From contig JAEZSL010000363.1 in NCBI GenBank assembly GCA_023443925.1, positions 1 through 19,454 on the forward strand: a DNA stretch of 19,454 nucleotides, given 5' to 3'. The notes under the pieces are model-generated. The model had not been told where the DNA came from. It saw only the letters and a program-made list of their open reading frames with translations, and made no database searches. This document shows positions 14,575 through 19,454 of the stretch, one piece after another. Source of the stretch: Bacillota bacterium. Its GTDB lineage: Bacteria > Bacillota_A > Clostridia > Lachnospirales > Lachnospiraceae. Every line of letters begins with the position of its first letter. The first letter of the stretch is position 1. Position numbers and translations under genes: made by a program.

Positions 14575-14994
14575 ATGTCTGATTTATTATTGAAAGACAA
14601 ATTACGCGAATTGCGTACCAGAATGCATTTAACCCAGAGTAAAGTCGGTCAATATCTTAATATGACGCGGCAAGGTTATGCTCATTATGAAGCAGGCTTA
14701 CGACATCCGGATTATCAGACACTGCTAAAACTATCAAAGTTATACCAGGTCGATATCGGTGAATTAATTAATAACCATACCACTCCGATTGTCCATGAAA
14801 CACTCCATGAAAATGTGGATTATACCATTAAGCCCAGCAATCAAAAGCAGACAGCCATGCCGCCCCGTGTTATACAGCTTACCAGTGATGAAAAGAAATT
14901 ATTTAATCTGTACGGTAAACTAAGTGCATCTGATAAAAAAGAGTTCTTAAATATGTTGGAGTTAAAAGTTAATGAAATCAAAAAACCGAAATAA
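14575..14994 (+). CDS. XRE-family helix-turn-helix transcriptional regulator
   Basis: The 139-residue DNA-binding protein has an N-terminal HTH_3 domain (about 8-62: LRELRTRMHLTQSKVGQYLN, then QGYAHYEAGLRHPDYQTLLKLSKLY). A polar linker follows, and then a C-terminal helical stretch (about 100-139, LTSDEKKLFNLYGKLSASDK) that may serve for dimerisation. AAGGGGG lies seven bases before the ATG. This is the compact layout seen in many clostridial regulators of unknown targets. It stands alone between a divergent cold shock gene and a convergent ACT-protein gene, so the context gives no target. Confidence 0.93.
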   Translation: MSDLLLKDKLRELRTRMHLTQSKVGQYLNMTRQGYAHYEAGLRHPDYQTLLKLSKLYQVDIGELINNHTTPIVHETLHENVDYTIKPSNQKQTAMPPRVIQLTSDEKKLFNLYGKLSASDKKEFLNMLELKVNEIKKPK

Positions 14995-15034
14995 TAATTT
15001 AATGGGGTTAAACGATACAACTGAAAAGTTATTT

Positions 15035-15133
15035 GAAAGCTGCTGCTAATTCGAAGAATTACACTATGGATGATAATTGTGATGCATTCAAGTCCGTTAT
15101 TTTAGTTAAGATCTTCTAATAGCAGCGGCTTTC
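15035..15133. repeat. Large imperfect inverted repeat in a convergent gap
   Basis: GAAAGCTGCTGCTA followed by ATTCGAAGA (from 15035) faces TCTTCTAA followed by TAGCAGCGGCTTTC (to 15133). There are 14 pairs with one G/T, then a further run of matches after a one-base offset, around a central stretch of about 55 bases. It lies between the 3' ends of the XRE and ACT genes. It might act as a terminator or be part of a small RNA, but neither strand shows a good T run. Confidence 0.5.
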
Positions 15134-15231
15134 TTAATTCTGTCCAATCTGATTGCAGCACAGCTTTCTAAAACCTTTCTGATCGGTGTTACAGCTTCGT
15201 AAGCTTTTCCGGTTGTTCCTATTGCATTCAC
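15106..15231 (-). CDS. Short coding-like frame of unknown identity, possible gene remnant
   Basis: This 41-residue frame from GTG at 15231 begins VNAIGTTGKAYEAVTPIRKV and ends in a basic, Ala-rich stretch (RIKKAAAIRRS). It follows the ACT gene on the same strand in another frame, and the frame is open back to about 15270. Codon use resembles the neighbouring real genes. There is no ribosome binding site and I recognise no family, so it could be the tail of a decayed gene or chance. Confidence 0.2.
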   Translation of the reverse strand: MNAIGTTGKAYEAVTPIRKVLESCAAIRLDRIKKAAAIRRS

Positions 15232-15260
15232 TGACAGGTTGTGCTGTGATCTTTTCTTGA

Positions 15261-15689
15261 TTATGCCAAATTATAAGCTTCCTCCGCTTTTAACACCAGG
15301 AATTTATTATCCTGCAAAGCATCCAGGGCTTTTTTCGGATCTGAAACTTTCAGTATCATTGAACCGATATCGCCTGCGGACAAAGCATACATATACTCAA
15401 CACTGATACCGGCTTCTGCCAGAACTTTTAATAAGCAGTGAAGCATTCCTATCTTATGCGGAAGCTTTACTGCGATTACTTCCGTAAGATTCGCAGAAAA
15501 TCCGGATGCTTTCAGAACTGTTTTTGCCCTTTCCGGATCAGAAACGATCAGGCGGAACATACCGTATTCCGTTGTGTCAGCCAGACTGGCGGCAACAATA
15601 TTAATATTATTCTCATGAATCGTCTCCGTTACTTTAGCTAGCCTGCCTTCCCTGTTCTCAATAAATACCGACAACTGTTTGATCAACAT
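15261..15689 (-). CDS. Tandem ACT-domain protein
   Basis: The 142-residue protein consists of two ACT domains, roughly residues 1-67 (starting IKQLSVFIENREGRLAKVTE) and 70-142 (starting VIAVKLPHKIGMLHCLLKVL). ACT domains bind amino acids and regulate a partner enzyme. No catalytic or DNA-binding domain is attached. GGAGAGG precedes the ATG by ten bases. It follows a PaaK-type ligase and the IorAB genes, an association common in clostridia and methanogenic archaea, so it probably senses an aromatic or branched amino acid, or an acid derived from it, and modulates that pathway. Its exact ligand is not known. Confidence 0.93.
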   Translation of the reverse strand: MLIKQLSVFIENREGRLAKVTETIHENNINIVAASLADTTEYGMFRLIVSDPERAKTVLKASGFSANLTEVIAVKLPHKIGMLHCLLKVLAEAGISVEYMYALSAGDIGSMILKVSDPKKALDALQDNKFLVLKAEEAYNLA

Positions 15690-15732
15690 AATTAATCACC
15701 CTCTCCTATAAAATTAATAACCTGCGATCCTC

Positions 15733-15818
15733 TATACCAGCTTACGCTTATCGATTACACATTTCGCAAAGCGAAACGATTTTTATACCAGCTTACGCTT
15801 ATCGATTACACGTTTCGC
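15733..15818. repeat. Partial tandem duplication of the PaaK gene end (35 bp copies, 51 bp period)
   Basis: Positions 15733-15767 and 15784-15818 are identical except at one base (15761 versus 15812). The second copy encodes the ligase's last residues [10 protein letters not shown] and its stop; the first lies past the stop. The 51-base period keeps the frame, so the downstream copy would again read [10 protein letters not shown] and a stop. The small hairpin TTTCGC-AAA-GCGAAA (15762-15776) lies at the junction. Confidence 0.9.
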
Positions 15819-17081
15819 TTTCCCTTCACTCCGTTCTAACGTTTTGGGTTCTACCAGTTTTACTTTCACGGCCAGGCCCAGGGCGGTCTGCAATATATGT
15901 GAAATCTTTCTAGTCAGGTCTTCCAGTGCCCTGATCTCATCCGAGAAGAAGCGTTCTTCTACCTCTACCCATACCTCCAATACATCCAGATTATTTATAC
16001 GGTCAACAATCAGCAGATAGTGGGGACTGGTTTCGCTGATTTCCAGCAGCGCCGCTTCCACCTGGGAAGGAAATACATTGACGCCCCGGATAATCAGCAT
16101 ATCATCGGAGCGGCCTTTAAATCTTGATATACGTGCCAAGGTTCTGCCGCATTCACATTTATCATATGTTATGCTGGTAAGGTCCTTGGTACGGTATCGG
16201 AATAAAGGCAGTGCCTCCTTGGTAATGGTGGTGATTACCAGTTCTCCGGTATCACCTTCCGGAACCGGTTCCAGTGTTTCCGTATTGATGATTTCAGGTA
16301 TAAAATGATCCTCATAGACATGGAGTCCGCTATGGTATTCACAGTCAGCCGCAACACCCGGACCCATAATTTCACTTAAGCCATAAATATCATAGGCTTT
16401 TATATGCAGCTTCGATTCAATCTCGTTACGCATATTTTCCGTCCAGGGTTCCGCTCCCAGAATAGCTGCCTTTAGCTTGATTTTATCCAGCTTCCCGGCT
16501 TCTTCCAGCGCTTCGGTCAAATGTAACAGATAAGAAGGCGTGCAGGCAATAACTGTGCTTCCAAAATCCTCCATCATAGTAATCTGTTTTCTGGTATTTC
16601 CGGACGACATGGGAATCACGGTAGCTCCCAGATTCTCCGCTCCGTAATGGAGCCCCAAGCCTCCGGTAAATAAACCATACCCATATGAAACCTGAATCTT
16701 ATCCTGCTTTCCGATTCCTGCCATAGCTAAAACCCTGGCCACACACTCCTGCCAGATTTCAATATCCCGCCTGGAATAGCCTACTACCGTTGCTTTGCCT
16801 GTCGTTCCGGAGGAAGCATGTAAACGTACGACCTCCGACTCCGGAATAGCAAATAATCCAAACGGATAGTTGTCCCTCAAATCATTTTTTGTTGTAAACG
16901 GCAGTCTGTTCAGATCTTCGATTCCCCTGATATCACCGGGTTCTATGCCCAGCTGCTGCATTTTTTTACGGTAAAATTCCACATTGTGATAAACTCTGTC
17001 CACCATTTTCCTAAGTCTTGCACTTTGAAGGTTTCTCATCTCATCGCGGCTCATGCATTCTTTTGTTTCATTCCAAATCAT
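15783..17081 (-). CDS. Phenylacetate-CoA ligase (PaaK-type aryl-acid-CoA ligase)
   Basis: The 432-residue AMP-forming enzyme joins an aryl acid such as phenylacetate or indoleacetate to coenzyme A. Motifs in order are the phosphate loop SSGTTGK (90-96), [10 protein letters not shown] (233-242), FRYRTKD (294-300), the hinge [11 protein letters not shown] (323-333), and the C-terminal GKAKRV with the catalytic Lys (about 421). Length is normal for PaaK. AGGAGG lies eight bases before the ATG. It is 101 bases after IorB on the same strand and followed by the ACT protein. With IorAB it fits arylpyruvate oxidation to, or recovery of, aryl-acetyl-CoA. The very 3' end has been duplicated in tandem beyond the stop. 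Confidence 0.95.
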   Translation of the reverse strand: MIWNETKECMSRDEMRNLQSARLRKMVDRVYHNVEFYRKKMQQLGIEPGDIRGIEDLNRLPFTTKNDLRDNYPFGLFAIPESEVVRLHASSGTTGKATVVGYSRRDIEIWQECVARVLAMAGIGKQDKIQVSYGYGLFTGGLGLHYGAENLGATVIPMSSGNTRKQITMMEDFGSTVIACTPSYLLHLTEALEEAGKLDKIKLKAAILGAEPWTENMRNEIESKLHIKAYDIYGLSEIMGPGVAADCEYHSGLHVYEDHFIPEIINTETLEPVPEGDTGELVITTITKEALPLFRYRTKDLTSITYDKCECGRTLARISRFKGRSDDMLIIRGVNVFPSQVEAALLEISETSPHYLLIVDRINNLDVLEVWVEVEERFFSDEIRALEDLTRKISHILQTALGLAVKVKLVEPKTLERSEGKAKRVIDKRKLV

Positions 17082-17182
17082 ATGTTAATCCTCCTCATCA
17101 GTCATATAATCTAAACCTGTTTACTCATACTCCTGCTTAACTCTACACCCTTAAAATGAACTGCCTGTTATAACCATCTGCT

Positions 17183-17764
17183 TTAGGAAAGAGCATTCAG
17201 ATTATAGCCTTTTACAAATGCTTTCTTATTAATCTCAACTGTTTTCGGCGGTACGGCTGCTTCAATTGCATTTAGCCAGTCTTCTTTTGAAAATTCCATA
17301 TACTGTGCCGCTACTCCCAGGATTACAACATTGAAGGTTCTGATATTGCCAAGTTCTCTGGCCTCCTCCATGGCATTCACACAAAGGACTTTATATTTTG
17401 CGGATAAATCCTTCACAATATTAGAGGGATATGCTGCCGCACCAATTACCACGGGCATGGGGTCAATTCTCTGGTCATTTATGATGAGAACCCCGTTTTC
17501 CTTTAAAAAGTGGACATAACGCAGCGCTTCGAGTCGTTCAAAGGCAATCAGCACATCCGCCTGGCCGGCTTCTACAATGGGCTCATACACCTTATCTCCA
17601 TAACGCACAAAGGTTACCACACTGCCTCCTCTCTGCGCCATACCGTGTACTTCAGAAAGCTTAACATCATATCCGGCCTCTAAGATGAGACCGCCAAGAA
17701 TACGGCTGGTAAGCAGGGTGCCCTGACCGCCGACTCCGGCAATCATAATATTCTTCGTTTCCAT
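17183..17764 (-). CDS. iorB: Indolepyruvate:ferredoxin oxidoreductase, beta subunit
   Basis: The 193-residue subunit pairs with IorA to oxidise arylpyruvates (from Trp, Phe, Tyr) to aryl-acetyl-CoA with reduction of ferredoxin. It belongs to the gamma-domain family of 2-oxoacid oxidoreductases: the start NIMIAGVGGQGTLLTSRILG and the conserved SEVHGMAQRGGSV (about 37-49) are diagnostic, and the length is typical. Its ATG lies two bases after the IorA stop, with the ribosome binding site AGAGGTG inside the IorA gene, so the two subunits are translationally coupled. Confidence 0.96.
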   Translation of the reverse strand: METKNIMIAGVGGQGTLLTSRILGGLILEAGYDVKLSEVHGMAQRGGSVVTFVRYGDKVYEPIVEAGQADVLIAFERLEALRYVHFLKENGVLIINDQRIDPMPVVIGAAAYPSNIVKDLSAKYKVLCVNAMEEARELGNIRTFNVVILGVAAQYMEFSKEDWLNAIEAAVPPKTVEINKKAFVKGYNLNALS

Positions 17765-17766
17765 AC

Positions 17767-19454
17767 TTACACCTCTGCTTTCTCAATAGCCGCAAACTTG
17801 CATAAACTGTAACAAAGACCGCAGCCATTGCACATGGTATCATTTATTACGGAAGTACCGGCTTCTGACTTTGTAATTGCAGGACATCCAGGTTTTAAGC
17901 ACATACCACACTTTTTGCATACATCCTGCTTAACCTGGTATCTGCCGGCAATATTACCCCGATTTAGCAATACACAGGGCGACTGGGTTATAATTACAGA
18001 TAATTCATCCCTTTTTAATTCTTCTTTTAACAGTGCTGTTAACCGGACCGTATCAAAAGCAGAAACCACTTCCACATGGCGTATTCCTATGGCTTTGCAA
18101 AGCCCTGGGATATCAATTGCGTCTGTGGACTCACCCATCAGAGTTCTCCCCGTAGCCGCATGATCCTGGTGGCCTGTCATGCCGGTAGTGGAATTGTCCA
18201 GAATCAATACCGTACCGGTACTACGGTTATAAACCATATTGATTAAGGAATTAATACCGGTATGAAGAAATGTAGAATCTCCGATTACAGCAACCCAGTT
18301 CTTAATGTAGTCCTTACCCTTAGCCTTTTCCATCCCATGAAGGGTGCTGATACTGGCTCCCATGCAGATCGTGGTATCCACCACTCCTAAAGGTGCCACG
18401 GCACCTAAAGTATAACAGCCGATATCCCCCGCACCATGTATTTTTAATTTATTCATTACGGAAAATACACTTCTGTGGGGACATCCGGGGCATAAGATAG
18501 GGGGTCTCTGAGGTACCTCTGCCGGCTGCGTCAAAGATAGTTTCTCTCCTTTTATGACAGAACGCAGCATATTGGCGCTGTATTCACCCTGAACCGTAAA
18601 AACTTCCTTGCCGCAGGCTTTAATCCCCCAGGATTTAACCTGTTCTTCTATAACGGGATCCAGTTCTTCGACTATGTATAGTTCATCTACATGGGCTGCA
18701 AATTCTTCGATCAGTTTCCTGGGCAGCGGATTGACCAGACCCAGTTTCAGTACGGAAGCTTCCGGAATTGCTTCTTTAACATATTGATATGGTATTCCGG
18801 AGGTGATAATCCCCAGCTTTCTGTCGTTATATTCGATTCGGTTTATCTTGAAATCACTGCCGTCAAGTATTAGTGCATTTTCTCTTTGTTCTACCGCTAT
18901 ATGTCTGAGCCTGGCATTACCGGGCATCATAACATGCTTTGCAATGTTACGTTCATAAACCCTGTCCACCGGTTCGGAACGCTCTCCTAACTCCACCACT
19001 CCCTGTGAATGGGATAATCTCGTGGTGCTGCGAAGTATTACCGGGGTATCATATTTTTCACTTATTTCATAAGCGAATTTCATAAACTCCTTGGCTTCCT
19101 CACTGTCAGCAGGCTCTAAAACCGGAACCTTGGCTGCCCTTGCCACAGACCTGGTATCCTGCTCATTCTGAGAACTGTACAAGCCGGGATCATCAGCGAC
19201 CACAACTACCAATCCGCCCGACACCCCGATATAGGCTGCGGTAAATAAAGGATCGGCCGCCACGTTAAGTCCTACATGCTTCATGGAAGCCATAGCACGG
19301 ACACCGCTTAAGGAAGCTCCGATGGCCACCTCAAGAGCAACTTTTTCATTGGGGGACCATTCCGCATAGATTTCACTATATTTTATTATATGTTCGCTGA
19401 TTTCCGTACTTGGTGTCCCCGGGTAAGCAGCAGAAACCTTAACTCCCGCCTCAT
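17767..19454 (-). CDS. iorA: Indolepyruvate:ferredoxin oxidoreductase, alpha subunit (5' end beyond the window)
   Basis: This is the catalytic subunit for oxidative decarboxylation of arylpyruvates. About 561 residues are present. The frame stays open to the window edge (EAGVKV, then AAYPGTPSTEISEH), so the GTG at 19329 is internal and roughly 25-40 N-terminal residues are missing. The thiamine-diphosphate region reads GDIGCYTLG, then VIGDSTFLHTG and LDNSTTGMTGHQDH. The C-terminus carries two iron-sulfur motifs, CKKCGMCLKPGCP and CNGCGLCYSLCKF, which pass electrons to ferredoxin. The arrangement is typical for anaerobic IorA. It leads the IorA-IorB-PaaK-ACT gene series; the promoter lies outside the window. 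Confidence 0.97.
   Translation of the reverse strand, partial: EAGVKVSAAYPGTPSTEISEHIIKYSEIYAEWSPNEKVALEVAIGASLSGVRAMASMKHVGLNVAADPLFTAAYIGVSGGLVVVVADDPGLYSSQNEQDTRSVARAAKVPVLEPADSEEAKEFMKFAYEISEKYDTPVILRSTTRLSHSQGVVELGERSEPVDRVYERNIAKHVMMPGNARLRHIAVEQRENALILDGSDFKINRIEYNDRKLGIITSGIPYQYVKEAIPEASVLKLGLVNPLPRKLIEEFAAHVDELYIVEELDPVIEEQVKSWGIKACGKEVFTVQGEYSANMLRSVIKGEKLSLTQPAEVPQRPPILCPGCPHRSVFSVMNKLKIHGAGDIGCYTLGAVAPLGVVDTTICMGASISTLHGMEKAKGKDYIKNWVAVIGDSTFLHTGINSLINMVYNRSTGTVLILDNSTTGMTGHQDHAATGRTLMGESTDAIDIPGLCKAIGIRHVEVVSAFDTVRLTALLKEELKRDELSVIITQSPCVLLNRGNIAGRYQVKQDVCKKCGMCLKPGCPAITKSEAGTSVINDTMCNGCGLCYSLCKFAAIEKAEV

Noticed and set aside
19329..19329. GTG at 19329 as the IorA start
   Set aside because: The frame continues to the window edge with conserved IorA sequence (AAYPGTPSTEISEH), so the real start is outside.

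Overview
The window looks like chromosomal DNA of a low-GC anaerobic Firmicute, most likely a Lachnospiraceae / Clostridium cluster XIVa relative. The grounds are strong AGGAGG-type ribosome binding sites, TTGACA/TATAAT promoters, AT-rich intergenic DNA, a YesM/YesN two-component pair, an RbsA-type sugar ABC ATPase and a ferredoxin-dependent indolepyruvate oxidoreductase. Genus is an inference from gene content only. Almost everything is on the minus strand; only a LacX-like epimerase and an XRE regulator are on the plus strand.

Region 1 (1-5352) is a sugar-sensing and uptake block. Read on the minus strand, the order is a YesN-type response regulator, a YesM/LytS-type histidine kinase, a membrane-anchored sugar-binding protein that overlaps the kinase gene by 17 bp, a long intrinsic terminator, and then the start of a separately transcribed RbsA/MglA-type ATPase cut by the window edge. 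The regulator gene is preceded by a probable promoter embedded in a palindrome and by a long hairpin.

Region 2 (5365-13525) is a carbohydrate catabolic island. A minus-strand operon carries an FGGY kinase, a galactitol-1-phosphate-dehydrogenase-like enzyme, a PfkB 1-phosphofructokinase/tagatose-6-phosphate kinase and an aldo/keto reductase. A second minus-strand operon carries a KbaY/GatY-like class II aldolase and a LacI regulator. A LacX-like epimerase is divergent from the aldolase. Near-identical LacI-type operator candidates sit in front of both minus-strand operons, linking them as one regulon. Together the enzymes could convert a hexitol, or a related ketohexose, to triose phosphates without a PTS. 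Substrate and reaction order are inferred.

Region 3 (13526-15260) holds a degenerate 29-bp tandem repeat, a cold shock protein gene with its own promoter and terminator, an XRE-family regulator, and a convergent 3'-3' gap with a large imperfect inverted repeat and a short coding-like frame of unknown meaning.

Region 4 (15261-19454) is an arylpyruvate/aryl-acid cluster: IorA (5' end off the window), IorB, a PaaK-type phenylacetate-CoA ligase and a double-ACT protein. The 3' end of the ligase gene has been partly duplicated in tandem.
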